The notes beneath the pieces were generated by a model. It was given only the letters and a program-made list of their open reading frames with translations. It made no database searches and had not been told where the DNA came from. DNA of 64,000 bases. Source: Melampsora larici-populina 98AG31 (taxonomy: Eukaryota; Basidiomycota; Pucciniomycetes; Pucciniales; Melampsoraceae). The stretch is taken from the NCBI RefSeq assembly GCF_000204055.1, contig NW_006768766.1, forward strand, positions 590,706 to 654,705, given 5' to 3'. Position numbers and translations under genes: made by a program. Shown piece after piece: positions 12,111-23,854 of this stretch. Positions within the stretch are counted from its first letter, which is position 1. Every line of letters starts with the position of its first letter.

Positions 12111-14223
12111 TCAAGACATTGTTGATGTAGACCGAAAAGTTGCAGTTTCAGGGGTAGCCGAACCCCAATCTGAAAATCTAGAATGGAGTGGATATTCTGG
12201 TTTGGAATTGATAGTCGAAGCAGATAAACGAGATACTGAACTATTGGGTGACAGTCTATCTGGATCGGGACCTCTTTCTCCCCATGTACACCATGAAGTC
12301 AGGCTCGTTTCCGGTGATTGTGATGATACGCGTAGCTGTGGGGGAGCATCGTGAGAAGTTCTACTATAGTGAATGGACAGCACATTTTCGCAATCCAGAT
12401 GAGTGTCAGATGAGTCATATGTAAGTGATAGGTTCGTATTTTCACGAATCATCGCAGCGGGCATTGATCTTGGGGGTCTTGTACTGCTACGTCCCTCGCT
12501 TCCTGGATTAGTTATGGAAGATTTTTGTAGTCTTTTGGTGGAAGAAGATTTGAGTGGGTAGGCATCGGGAGGTTTGCAGTTTCGGGATTCTTGACTCCTG
12601 AGAGAAGTTGTAAGAACGGTGATGAGGGTTATCTGCGATACACAATTGTCAATATCAGATTACAAGCTCGATGATGAGATCTGAAGGGAAATGAATTACT
12701 TCATAGAATCGTGGTAAAATGCTGATTGGCACGTACTGCCACCCCTTCTCGCGTAGAGAGAAGTACAGAATGGTGGAAACAATTTGCACACCACTCAGAA
12801 ATACCCCCGATGTTAACATTACTACGGCTAAGGAACGTAAAGATGATACATAGCTTATTTCCACAAAAAGTTTAGTTAGTTGATGGAGGTCTTCGGAGCA
12901 TGTGAAATGCCGAAAGAATTCAGGTGCCCACTTGAATACTTACTCGTTTCTGTTGTTACAAATATTCAACACTTGATTTCGGATTTTTCCTAGATCACGG
13001 ATCGTACTTGCGCTGATCAAGACGTCAACGATCGCCGAAAGCATGTACCAAATGGGTGTGATTAGTGTCACACTTCCTGCTTTTTGGTTTACTAAGCTGG
13101 AAGTGTTACTGAGGGCAATCCCTTGATGTCTCTCGAACGGTCCTATCTGCAATATGTATTTGTTTCAGCATGGCCGTTTTGCTGTTTAAAAAATCAACAA
13201 ATCATACGATTGACTAACAGTATTCAGAACCGCGGAAGCAACCCCAGTGGCTGCACATATTCCAATCAGGAGTTGAATTGATTTCCATCGCCAGGCAGAG
13301 GAACCTTGTTGCAAGTACAGCGAGTGGGTAATGAGCCGACGATGACGAAGAGCGAACAGCCATTCGTTGTCTTCTTCCTCGCCCGGTTCAATTCTGATGG
13401 AGTGAGTGTCTGAAGAGAGCGAGATCGCATGGTTTTGATCACGTTCCGTGGCTAATGCCGCTGAATAAGTCGCGATCCTGTCTAACTTCTGGGCCCGTTT
13501 CAGTAGTGATATTTGGACGATTGTCTGTATCATCAATGTCAACAGGTTCGATGATATCGCCACACCTGTGCGAACAGAACCGATTTTTAAGAACGCTGGA
13601 CATCCGTAGGTTGAGAGTGTGTTTGGAAACAAAACCTTACCAAATGGTATCACGAATGGATTCAAAGAAAGGTCTAGATGACTTTGAACAATAGCGAGTT
13701 GCCAGAGTAAGTAAAATCGAATGATTGTTTGAGATAAACCTGCTAGGTGAAGAGCAAGAACCTATGAAGCCAAAAGCATGAAGGTAAATCAGGCCACATT
13801 CAATTCGACTAGTGAAGATTGATGATTTGTTGGCAAAGCACTGTTCAACCCCGACGTACTGTAAAAGTGCGGAAAGCATGTTCACCGAAAAAAAAACTCG
13901 GCACTTGTCTTTTCAGCCTCGCGTTTAGGATTGCAACCAATCGAGAGCGCGAGCTCTTCCTAGCTAAACATGACTCGGGTGCCAACTTGCTGCTTCGGGA
14001 CACCGCTGAAAGGTATTGGAACGAAAGACCAAGAACAATACCAAATACTACCGATGACACGATCAAAGATACTCGTCAGACGACATAACCAAACTATGCA
14101 CATATCTCGAACGGCTGCTGGACGCGTACAGAAAAACTTACGTAAGGTGGATAACAAAATGCCAATCAGCAGCGGACCCGAGATATCAGTTGGGGCAGTA
14201 TCAGCGTTGGAATCTGATGCCAT
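12111..14223 (-). CDS. Seven-helix membrane protein, DUF6534-like (tandem copy B)
   Basis: Seven exons: complement(12111..12632, 12700..12853, 12944..13146, 13219..13565, 13641..13761, 13860..14047, 14142..14223), 538 residues. Exons 1-6 have exactly the lengths of copy A (82, 188, 121, 347, 203, 154 bases); only the last exon differs (522 against 456 bases). Shared blocks include GPLLIGILLSTL, RAQKLDRIATYSAALATERD, YVSSLRSLA and GWQYVPISILPRFYE. The variable cytoplasmic-type tail still ends in a shared motif, SRFSDWG.ATP. All reading frames are open, so both copies look functional. Divergence is concentrated in the N-terminal dozen residues, the loop after helix 1 and the tail. Family call and function carry the same limits as copy A. 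Confidence 0.75.
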
Positions 14224-15967
14224 TGGTTCGGGTAAAACAATATTGAGATAGGATGCTCTCGTCAAGCAGATTATACCCACAAGCGGGCGCTTTTAAGTGA
14301 GCGTGATCAAAAATCAAATAAGTGGAATAGCGGCAATGCACGACGAAGAAAACCTGACAAGATATGTGAAGTTTAGCACGTCGGATCATATATTGATGTT
14401 CTCTTTCAGCGAGCGAGGCTTAAAGCTTCATCTTTATCTTCGGCATATTGATTGGCATACTAAGCAGGGTTGATCGCAGGAATGAGGAATTTCATCATTG
14501 AATCCGGCACTGCTCCACACGAACGTTGAACCTGGAATTCCAGACCTCTCGATCGATGATCCCAAGATGGCTTGGGGATAGTGTTCTTCGTTACAAGGAT
14601 TTACATAAACCGGTGAGTGTCTTCCGTTATGGGCTTAGGATCAGTGTCCGCGGCGGACGATGTTGAGAACAGGGGAAGAGGAGTCTCAGCCTGATATGCG
14701 AGTGTTGTAAAGAGAAAGCCAACTTCATCTACAGGATGCCAATTTTGGCAGTCAAGCCTCTTCCGTCCGTCATGATGTCCTGAACTGAATTCCAATATCA
14801 CTCTAAGTTTTAAGGTCTGCCATTCCTTAAGGTCCATTCGTCGATTGTGATAACGGTCATGACGATGAATGATCGCATCCGCCCAGGTTGAGCTGCGGAT
14901 CCCTTCATCTGCTAAAATGATCACCGTCGAGCCGCACTCAGTCTCTGTTCACCATCAGCCACACCACCGCACCGCGGCCTCGGTGGGGTAGATGACCGTT
15001 CGGCAACTACGGTTGGATGCTGAACTTCATGAAGGTGGTCGACCACGTCCCTTTTTCCTTCACCCACACCTTGTTAGGTCTTCGTCTGACTTTGATTTGT
15101 ACCAGAGTATTTGATTTCTACATCACTTCATTCTTGATATCGTCAGAGCACCTTCGCGCAATGATTAAAAATGACGAAAGTCAGTCAACACATCTGAAAA
15201 AAGTTCAAAAGCAACCGAATCGCGGTGCTGAATCTTGATCATCTTGAGGTGCACGCTTGGCTTTATCAGTAAGAACCGTTATGTTCGAATAGCTTGGGTG
15301 AGCAAACTGACTCACATCCCAATGAGCATGGATCGAGCCATCTTCTTCCTGACGCAATCTGCTCTCAATTCTTGCGGCGTATTTGCTGAATCGCGCTTCA
15401 TGACGAGAACCCAGAAGTCGTCAATCCTACTTTATTTGTACCGTGATCATCGAATTCTTCGTCTGCAAACTTCAGACACTACCTCAACAAGCGGAAGACA
15501 GCATATGGGTACTCAGTGACAGCCTCTAGGTGGGATCATATCATTTTTGGCATAATTCTATGCACCAGATTCAAACTGCGCTGGGTCTTATGCTGGGGCT
15601 TGCAACTTTGTCATGAAGTTTTTCTTTGTTCAACCCAGCGTGGAGGGTAGCATATTTAGCCAGCGTTCAAATTTGGAGCCGGTCACATGGGTGTACTTGG
15701 ACTATCTCTCTGATAATTTTTCATGGTCATCTAAATCAAAAGGCTGGGTGAAGTCCGAAAAGTTGAGGATTTGTGAAAGTTTTTCCTGATCAAATCTTCT
15801 CATGATTATTTTTCCCGGACCACGGATTTAAGCAGAGTTTTGGCCCCTCGGGTGATGTATTGGAGATGCCCCGACAGTTCGGACACAGGCTTCACGGTTC
15901 AGGGCCAGGCAGTGCATTCAGTTTTTGACAAGTTTGTAGAAAATGTTGTCATCCTCAACTCTTTGAC
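14224..15967. other. Intergenic, no gene seen
   Basis: Up to about 14865 this is the duplicated upstream region of copy B (compare 10060-10395). The remainder to 15967 has only short frames without family resemblance; the last few hundred bases should carry the promoter of the next gene. Confidence 0.55.
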
Positions 15968-17680
15968 ATGGACACACCACATACTTCGACATCTTCAAAG
16001 CTTTTACCTCAACTTACCCAAGCACCACCACAATACAGTGCTTTGGATGACTCTAACGGTTTTGCTGATAGCTCATCGAACCTCTTGGCCTCCAATACGT
16101 CCGAGCTAGCTTCAAAACATCCGAAATATGCCCTCAATTCGACTGCGTCTGATGATCTTGAATCAGGTTTCCAAGACTCCTTACCCGATGGCCAACCACC
16201 AGAATTCTCCATGTATCGAGCGTCTTATAGCACCGATTCGCTTGGAAACATCACCAGGTCAGTGACCTGCTCAACCAGATTTTGCTGCTTGTCACTCATC
16301 ATCGATCTCTTTCGAACTTGTCAGTCACGATCCACATTTGAACTCTGACGGTGAAGCACTTTGTCGATTTATATTGCTTCACTCTACTACCCCACCTGAA
16401 CTATTCGTGAAATTGACCGGAACCCATGAGGAAGTGAGGATTGAGACCTTCACTGAGACTGAAGATGGTGAGCAAGTGTTATCTCTAGCCTCCGAGTCAT
16501 TTACTCTAGGCTTGCCATGTAGAACACAATTCTAACATAATCGTTAAATAGGTCGCACAGTTTACAAAACCCGTGAACGTCGCGACACCGTTACGGATTT
16601 CTCCTTCACTGTTCCACTAGTCTCCCAGTCTGATCTTGAATCAGCTGTGCGCGTGATTCATGTCGTCAACGACGGAGAAGTAGTGTCTCGTGGTGCTTGC
16701 TGGCGCCAGCGTGCAGACTGGAAAGGAAAGGATTTACTGCTGTTCAACCGTGCAGCCGGTGGTACTCGCTGGTGCGACTCCTCAGCCGGTTCTCGGGCCG
16801 TTGGAGTATCCTGGAAAGAAAGAAGGGCGGCAGATCAAGTTTCAAAAGAGATCAAAATGCGTGGTTTACCACCTTTTATTCGTATGTCATCAACCCATAT
16901 ATCGTGATTTGATACAAGTACTCATAATGTATTTGTAGCTCCTTGGATGTTTCCAGATGGAACGTTTTCAAGAGCTCCACCTCGGCCACCCCCTGAGTTC
17001 ACAGGCCCTGATGTTGAATCGAGCTGCCAGCGTGTTATTGACACATTCATACACCAGAATCATTACCACCATAACCCTCATCCTCAAGACCAGATTGTGA
17101 TGGAACAAGAGCTTCGAAAATGGTGTGACATTTATTGTCAAAGTACTAAGCGCCTGAAACAGTTTCGGGTTGAGAAGCGGTGTTTTGGTTGGAACCTTGA
17201 GGCTATTCGACGTGGTACGTTTCAAGCTTTCTCACCTATCCAATACGTCACTTATCCTGAATGTTTTTTCTCCCAAAAATGAACTCAGAGCTTTATTCGA
17301 CTATTCGTGCTCTTCCTAATCTACGGTCAACCCATATTACTTGTGATTTTCATTCAACTTCTTCTTCTATCACAATCCGACCTGTCAATATTTTCTCAAA
17401 AGTCTTCTCACTCAGTTGGTTTCCAAAATTCTTATTATCCATCACACTCATTTATCCAATTTTATGGTTAATTCGATATTTCATACTTGGAGCGGAATTA
17501 GGTGTCATAAGGATTGGATATCCAATGGTTTATTGGTCTGGAGAAAGATCAAATGGTATGGATCAGGAACAGATGTTAGTGTTGAAGGGTCAAAAAGATA
17601 GTGAATGGTTACAAGCCAATTTGCAAAGCATCAAATTCGCTTGTCTAAGCGGTAAGATTGGTTCGTTGTTAGCGGGGTGA
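15968..17680 (+). CDS. Conserved-looking fungal protein of unknown function, one C-terminal membrane helix
   Basis: Five exons: 15968..16257, 16325..16467, 16552..16881, 16939..17214, 17289..17680; 1431 bases, 476 residues, all phases consistent. The first about 95 residues are Ser/Pro-rich and probably disordered. A compact central part follows (CRFILLHSTTPPELFVKLTG, then YKTRERRDTVTDFSFTVPL, DWKGKDLLLFNRAAGG, PPWMFPDGTFSRAPPRPP). The last exon has one strong hydrophobic helix at about 391-413, then RIGYPMVYWSGE and a short tail. The pattern suggests a tail-region membrane anchor with a large soluble domain. I do not recognise a characterised family. The start was taken as the first ATG in the open frame. 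Confidence 0.7.
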
Positions 17681-18700
17681 ATTCCTCGTAGGCTGTGTTT
17701 GTATAATTTATGACAATGTATTCAGTATCGATATGAGTTTAGCAAAATAATTTGTATGTACCTTTAAGCACAGTCGGCATTTATGGTTCATTTAACCTCA
17801 TGTAGTATTTCTCTATCCTCACTTTAAATTTCTGAATTCATCAAAGGTTCAATTTGCGATCTATGTTTGTGCTTCAGTTCATGTCTTTTTGCTAGACTTG
17901 CACGATTTTCGAGGATAAAATCAAAGCATTCCTGTAGATTTGAGTACGTCTCTGATCAACTTCTCCATAATGCTCTCGCCTGAAAAGAGTGGTAATATGA
18001 GGAATAAGTCATAGTTGGCGTAAAGAGAACTTGGTCATCACATAAGCAAAAGATAGGTTGATTCACAATCTATGAAAGATAGATTGGTTCACAATGGCAG
18101 TCCATGTACCAAATTATTTCTCGGCGATATAGGTGATTTAGAGACATTTATGGTATACAAATATTGTTCTGGAAATTTCCAGAAGATTTTTCCAGAACAT
18201 CAGAAAGAAAAATTATAATGGTATCTGGCATTCTGGTGTTCTGGAAGTTTGAATGCCCCAGCAGTCCAGAATACCAGAATCCTGAGTACATGACTGCGAC
18301 ACAAAGTGGAACCTTATTCACAGAAATATAGTTTTGCAGAACACCAGAAGGGTTCTGGCGTTCTGGCAAAAACCTTCTGGAAGTCTCCAGAACGATATTT
18401 GTATACCATAATTGTCAAGTCAACATCTCACATTTGAGACTGCAAAATGTAGAACCACATGCTCAAGTGTGCAAAAAGTACTGTTTAAGAAAGATCGAAT
18501 GAATTTCTGAATGCAAATCAGAATGTTCTGTCTTACAAAGATACTATCCAAAAAAAGCAGCTCAAAGCAAGTCCGTTATAAGAGAAGAAAGAAAAGCCCG
18601 AAGATTCAAGGAGAAGATAAATCCCAAGTAGATATAAAAGATGAATATCCTAATAATTTGATCTGATGAGTATCAATAAGAAGACAGGAAATCACAAGTA
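17681..18700. other. Intergenic with one MITE
   Basis: About 1 kb without a gene. It holds the 264-bp inverted-repeat element at 18148..18411 and otherwise AT-rich sequence that is 3'-flanking DNA to the genes on both sides, which converge here. Confidence 0.6.
18148..18411. mobile_element. 264-bp MITE, TIR starting TTATGGTATACAAATA
   Basis: The left end TTATGGTATACAAATATTG returns inverted at the right end (..CGATATTTGTATACCATAA). The similarity continues inward through TTCTGGAAATTTCCAGAAG against TTCTGGAGACTTCCAGAAG, giving an imperfect inverted repeat of about 38 bp. The inside is rich in TTCTGG and CCAGAA, so the strand can fold on itself. No transposase is encoded. A target duplication could not be assigned with confidence. 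Confidence 0.8.
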
Positions 18701-19796
18701 TCAAAGACCGTTGTTCACAGTATCGCATTCAGTGGTCCTTTCATCTCTGTAACATTGTGGATCTTTAGAGTTTTGTAAACTGATTTGAATCTAAAAAAAC
18801 ACAAGCCAGATAGGAAAAGCGAAATGGGTGTTATGAAGATCAGTTAAAGGCAATCATGATTAATGCATTATAATGCAAACAACTCACAGGAAATATTTTC
18901 TTTCCAGCAATACTTGTGATAGTATATTGACCTCCGTATTGAAGGTTGCGATCGTCTAGAGGACACACCCTACTTATGATATCCAAAAGAGTAACTACAT
19001 CATTTGTAGTGAACTGGTTGTTCAAGATCCGATATTAGTACCAATCAATTAATCAATGAGACCTTGATACGAGAAACATACCCTAGGTATACTGATTGCT
19101 TTAGCCGAGTTTGCACTAAGAGTTCAGTTGAAGTCAGTATTGGCATATCTTAAACCAGGAGTGAATAAGATGACATACAAGGTAAGAGCGCAGTCTCTGT
19201 AACCCCACTCCACAGTCCATTCTAAGATAAGAGATCAATGTAAGAAGTGGTATCATAATCCGTCAGCTATGGAAAAAAATCATTTTGATTGTGTTGGGAT
19301 TAACATACTGGGTAGAGGCTTGAATTCTTCAACCTTGGCACTATTTGTCAATCCCAGACAGTCGTCCTGAGAAATCAAAGCTCATCAATATTTCAAAACA
19401 TCAGAATGACTTGAAAGATCTCAAACTTGTACTCACTACTGACATAGCATGATGATGTTTGCCTATGAAAGATTATGGAGAAGGACTAAATGTTCAGTGG
19501 TTTGAATTCCATGAAAGCACCAAAGGATGAAACATACCTGGTTTATAACATTTCACGTGTCCATCTAATAGATTGATCTTCAAAGGGCTCATGTTGACGA
19601 CTGGTAATTGGTGGTTTGGCGTACTTGCTGAACTGACACCTGGTGGTTTCAATCGAGAGTAGGCATAAGTATTTGGAAAACATAAAGATAGGATTTGAAT
19701 AGAATGTCAGATCAAAGTGTTGAGATTGCTCAACGTACCTGTGAGGAATTGGTAAACACAAATCGCGATCAGAGAAAGAAAGGTGTTGGAGTGCAT
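18701..19796 (-). CDS. Candidate secreted protein, 178 aa, six cysteines after the signal peptide
   Basis: Eight small exons: complement(18701..18790, 18888..19013, 19082..19115, 19179..19221, 19309..19366, 19437..19462, 19538..19639, 19739..19796); 537 bases with every phase closing. Residues 1 to about 24 form a signal peptide (MHSNTFLSLIAICVYQFLTG, cleavage near VSSA). The mature part has six Cys, in HVKCYKP, DDCLG, YRDCAL, RVCPLD, PQCYRD and TECDT. The last two exons read as a compact domain around YGGQYTITSIAGKKIFP. A TATATATA run at 19931-19940 lies about 135 bp upstream of the ATG. Small size, secretion signal, cysteines and many tiny exons are the usual profile of rust candidate effectors. 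No homologue is recognised, so function is unknown. Confidence 0.65.
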
Positions 19797-20149
19797 GGCG
19801 ATTCGAGTTATGAACAGATGTGTTGTAAGGTAAAAGCCAGCAGAAAACTATGATGAGATGGATCTGTCGGTCTATGTAAACAAAATAAGCAAATGTGGGA
19901 AAAGCGACAAAGTACAGAGGGTGTGCAAGGATATATATACGTACGATTTAGGAAACGCAGGAAATGAGATAGACACGCAGGAGAAGTGAAGGTTTAAGAC
20001 AACTGTCGCTTGAAGCTTTCATCTTCTTTGCCAAGGTAAAAAGTATCTGTTCTGTATTTCAGGGTGCGTATCCGCCACTTCAGGATCATAAAATTGGCAA
20101 AGCCATCAAGGGATGCAAGTATGTATCCATTCGGTAGGTTGCCACCGGT
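19797..20149. promoter_or_regulatory. Divergent promoter region of two secreted-protein genes
   Basis: 353 bp separate the ATGs of the minus-strand 178-aa protein and the plus-strand 144-aa protein. Both promoters must lie here or overlap the neighbouring transcript. A TATA-like run (ATATATATAC) lies at 19931-19940. No other element was recognised. Confidence 0.4.
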
Positions 20150-20719
20150 ATGGGTTCAGTTGCAATTCACTTGCGACTCTCGTGGTTCACAGTCCTTTTT
20201 GTCTGTTCGCAATTCTGTGCTTTGATAAGCAAAGAAGACAAGCCACTCCTTCACCCCCAGAGTGGAGTGGGTAACAATTTTTGCCAAGACACAAGCCGGA
20301 CAACCGCCACAACCACTTCATTGTTTGTTGCGCCCTTAGAATTTCTTGGAAGAACACGAAAGCTGGGCGGACGAACCGGGCGGGGTTTTGTCTGATTTTC
20401 TAAAGAGTGATCAAAGAGTTTCAAGCTTGAACTTTGACTCTGAGGGAACGGTAACTCCACCTCTGATGAGATCCCCTCTGCCCAGCTCCCAACCTACCAC
20501 ATCCGGATACCAAAGTTATCACATCAAGCCAAGATGTGGGTTTTTTTGTTTTCAAAATTGAACATCCTCAAGTCTGCTGACCTCTTCTATCCGAAGTTCA
20601 GAAATCCAACCGGGTTTAAGTTTAGATGCCTGCAGACTGAGTGTGATTGTGACAAAGAATGTGTGTACTTTGACAACCCCAGTCCCATATCTTTGGTTGT
20701 TATCCTAGGGAGTTTATGA
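20150..20719 (+). CDS. Candidate secreted protein, 144 aa, Cys-rich C terminus
   Basis: Three-exon model: 20150..20266, 20340..20539, 20602..20719; 435 bases. Exon 1 encodes a signal peptide (hydrophobic SWFTVLFVCSQFCALIS, residues about 11-27). The first intron (GTGGGT..TTAG, 73 bp) joins two long frames in phase. The second intron starts with a weak GTTTTT donor, but it moves into the only frame giving a cysteine cluster, FRCLQTECDCDKEC, before the stop. Without that intron the protein would end at FFCFQN, seven residues past the proposed donor. The gene is divergent from the 178-aa secreted protein. No homologue is recognised. The donor of intron 2 is the weakest part of the model. Confidence 0.4.
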
Positions 20720-21948
20720 AATGTGTTCATTGCTTCTCTTGCAACCATCATTTGAAAACTTGGACACCAATCACAGGATTGTGATTAGGTTTACCAAAGT
20801 ACACACCTTCCTTTCTCGATCACGGTCAGGGTAAGGCAGGTTGAAATGTGGCATTTTCCATCAAATAATGAGTGAGGAGAGAACTGAAGACTGCAGTATG
20901 CATGACATCCCTTGACACTAACTCAAACCTATCTCATCTTCTCTCAATGGTACACTGTCTTCCTTTTTTAATTGACCACCCCACACTAAAATTGACAGTA
21001 TATTTGATTTTTTGGTACACTGTTAGTACTTCAGGTTTATGATTATGTTTATGATCAAAGGTATCACGTTGTCCAGGCAAGAGGGAGACAAACTTGAATC
21101 TAAGAAAGAAATGAGGAGAAAGAATAGACATGAATGGCAACAAACTGAGGTCCATGTTCAATAACATTGCTGATAAACATCCTTCATCAAAACATTGACT
21201 CTGGTGTTGCTCAATGCGTGTAACATGTCGTCTATTCATATTTAACAATGCAGCTCAGCCGGGTCTGGTATCTATTAATTCAGAAAGCCTTGGATCTTTG
21301 ATTCCACCCTACTAATGAATTTATACTTCCCCTGCAAAGAGCAAACAGTTTGTCCAATTTCTGTGTGAGATGTTGAATTTAGTTTGGTCTGATAATATGC
21401 AATGCGTCTGCCAAGATCTCGGATTGAAGAATCAGACCTTGCAAGTTGGACAGAGATCCTTGCCAGGTTTTGATCCGAGTGAATATCTTGGTGCATACCC
21501 TTGCATACTGATACCTCGAGGCTCGGAGGGAAACCTTTGACTTGGTCCAAGGATTTGCATATTTGATGCCTTGGGGTTAACCTTATTTAGAGTCCTCAAG
21601 ATGTTGCCCGTGATGGCTTACATATGGACATCAAATGACATCATTTGATTTTTTATACGCGTCTTGGTTCTTTACCACTTCATGATTAAGTAATCTTGCT
21701 TGAGTCTAAATTCACTATTTATAGTCGAGTTCCTTTCTTTACGAACGTAACCACTTTTTACTTTTCCTTACCAAATCCTAAACCGTTTACATATATCATC
21801 TTTAATCTTTCTAGGTAGATTGCCTGCTCTTCGATAGTCTCAGCTTCGATTCATAGTTGATCGAACTGAGCCTCAAATCAGATAACGACCTCTGTTTTCC
21901 TTGATACTCATTTTCAACGGCAATTATACCCCTCATCACAGTTCAACC
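20720..21948. other. Intergenic, no gene seen
   Basis: 1.2 kb with only short unsupported frames. The last 200 bp before 21949 are pyrimidine-rich (repeated CTTT and TTCC), as expected for a fungal promoter and 5' UTR. Confidence 0.55.
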
Positions 21949-22923
21949 ATGACGGATATCTTGATGATTCATCCAACAGATTGGTATTCCTTTCACCATG
22001 ATATGTATCAAGATTTCCATGATCAGATCGAGTCTCTGTACGAGGTTCAAGAAGCAAAGACCATAGACGAATCTCTTGCATCCCTCGATGCGCATCCTAA
22101 GCCTAAAGTGGTCCTTCTAGTCCATGGCGAGATTTGTGACAAGGAGCATTCTATGGTGATCAAGAAAGTCTCGACATTCGCCAAACAAGGTGGAACTGTG
22201 ATCATGTGTTTCAACTTTGCGAGTTTCTTACCATTCCCGACAACCAAATGGATCTTTCAAAAACATCTTGGTCTTACATGGGAGCTTGGAGCCTACACGA
22301 GACAAGATTTCAAGATCAACAAGATTTTCAAAAACGTTTTCAAGATTCCCTTGGACACCAATTATAACGTAAAAGCTTTAAACATCACCAAAGTCTCCGA
22401 GCATTGTCAGATATATACTGTGACTGGAGCGGTCAAACATGAATCATCGGTCATATTTGAAAGGTACACCGATACAGGATTCATTGGCTACATTGGAGAT
22501 GTGAACAATCAGACTGGAAGTCAAACTGTTCTGTTAGCTATGCTAGGTGAGTGTTCCACTACCATTTCCCACCATTCAATTTTGAAATTTTATCAACGGC
22601 AACCTCTTGGATCTTTCGTCTGCGCAGATAAGGCAATCAACATCAATATTCCACGCACGCACCCGAAACATAGCAAAGGCAAAGCTAAGAAGGTGCCGAT
22701 AAAAGCCGAGATTGAATCACAAGATGATCAAGCAGGTCAATCAACTAGCCTACAGGGTAGAATGAGTCAACTTACTATTTCGGCTACACAACCCACACAA
22801 ACGAAGTCTTCGCATGTCAACAAAAGACGCGAGAGGAGAAAACTTGGCGCTCAAAATGCTCAGTCTAGCCAGCCAATAGATCCTCAAGTTAACAGAAGTC
22901 AATCTACTGCACCGGCTACTTAA
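21949..22923 (+). CDS. Fungal domain protein of unknown function (VHGEICDKEH family)
   Basis: The frame is open from the ATG at 21949 to 22923 (324 residues). A likely intron at 22547..22627 (GTGAGT..CGCAG, 81 bp, in frame) would give 297 residues and join AML directly to DKAININ. Blocks VVLLVHGEICDKEH, FAKQGGTVIMCFNF and GFIGYIGDVNNQTGSQTV recur in the decayed copy at 46950-48372, which additionally has a MYND-type finger. I know this arrangement as a recurrent uncharacterised fungal domain; the alternating strands and Gly-rich turns suggest an alpha/beta fold. The C-terminal 80 residues are polar and low-complexity, and this copy has no zinc finger. In-frame intron retention would be tolerated, so RNA data must decide between the two forms. 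Confidence 0.7.
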   Translation: MTDILMIHPTDWYSFHHDMYQDFHDQIESLYEVQEAKTIDESLASLDAHPKPKVVLLVHGEICDKEHSMVIKKVSTFAKQGGTVIMCFNFASFLPFPTTKWIFQKHLGLTWELGAYTRQDFKINKIFKNVFKIPLDTNYNVKALNITKVSEHCQIYTVTGAVKHESSVIFERYTDTGFIGYIGDVNNQTGSQTVLLAMLGECSTTISHHSILKFYQRQPLGSFVCADKAININIPRTHPKHSKGKAKKVPIKAEIESQDDQAGQSTSLQGRMSQLTISATQPTQTKSSHVNKRRERRKLGAQNAQSSQPIDPQVNRSQSTAPAT

Positions 22924-23854
22924 CTATCTCGATCAAGTTTCACCAAGACAGAGGATGAAGGGACTGGCAACAAACCTAATCAAAAGTTTTATTTAATTTG
23001 AGGACTAATTTAACATGAGATTACGACTTGTAGTGATATATTGAGTATACTTATCTGATTCATCGTATCTAATGTTTTTGACCTCATAAAAATGGTGTGG
23101 AAATTCAGATTGGATCAATTCTTATTCTGAAAGAGGAGTTAAGTTTTGCTGTTCTGATTTTGTATCTTTCTTCACTATGACTAAGAGTAGGTGTTTGGTG
23201 TGTTTTTTTCCACCGGTGTCACATTCTCTTCTTGTGGTTGTTTATCAGAACCACGGGATGCATCTCTGGGACGCTATTTGAATGGTTATCAGACCCAATC
23301 AGACTCCCCTTGAGCCTACCACCTCAACCAGAACATCCACAAACAAATCCATTCCATCTTCACTACAACCAGTAGTATAGATAAAGATGGAGTGGTGAAG
23401 TGTATCAAGATTATCTTGTGCCAGAGATGTTCATTTGATTATCTTGCTTGAATTGATTCATGGAGAGTGATCTTGACAAGGCCTGGTGATTCACAAGTTT
23501 AGGCAATGAAGAAATCAAGATCAATCTCAACTTCTAACCATTTTTCTCCAGAAACCAAGGGGAAAGATCGATTTCGAGGTACACAATCATCTGGAGACAC
23601 CTAATACCAAAATGAATGAGCTCAATTTCAAAAAGGGCTTATTGATTATTTACACAAATATTATGGCCTTTTTGACTTGATATTGAATTTTGAAACGACT
23701 GCCCAGAGAAAAATCCACTCCATGAATATATTATATACACAACAAAAAAGACAAAGTCACTTAATCCTCCGCTTGTGACTGTCAGAGCAAAATAAAATCA
23801 ATTTGGATTGCGTCCAACTATTTGACAAGATAGATGATATCAGAATTAGTTTTT
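22924..23854. other. Intergenic, no gene seen
   Basis: About 0.9 kb of 3'-flanking DNA between two convergent genes. AT-rich, with short frames only; no inverted-repeat element was noticed. Confidence 0.55.

Larger units (their letters stand above)
7540..14865. repeat. Tandem segmental duplication, two units of about 2.9-3.0 kb
   Basis: Unit 1 spans roughly 7540..10395 and unit 2 roughly 11820..14865. Similarity covers both seven-helix genes including intron positions, and parts of the introns, for example ATCGGTTCTG just before the exon-4 acceptor. It also covers about 500 bp upstream of each start, where 10068 onward and 14498 onward share the order GAATCC, ACGTTGA, CCTGG and CTCTCGATC. 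The 1.4 kb between the units is not duplicated. Edges were judged by eye. Confidence 0.65.

Noticed and set aside
20340..20400. Reading the first secreted-protein exon straight through to a stop near 20395
   Set aside because: It gives a basic, low-complexity tail, whereas removing a 73-bp GT..AG intron joins two clean frames in phase.
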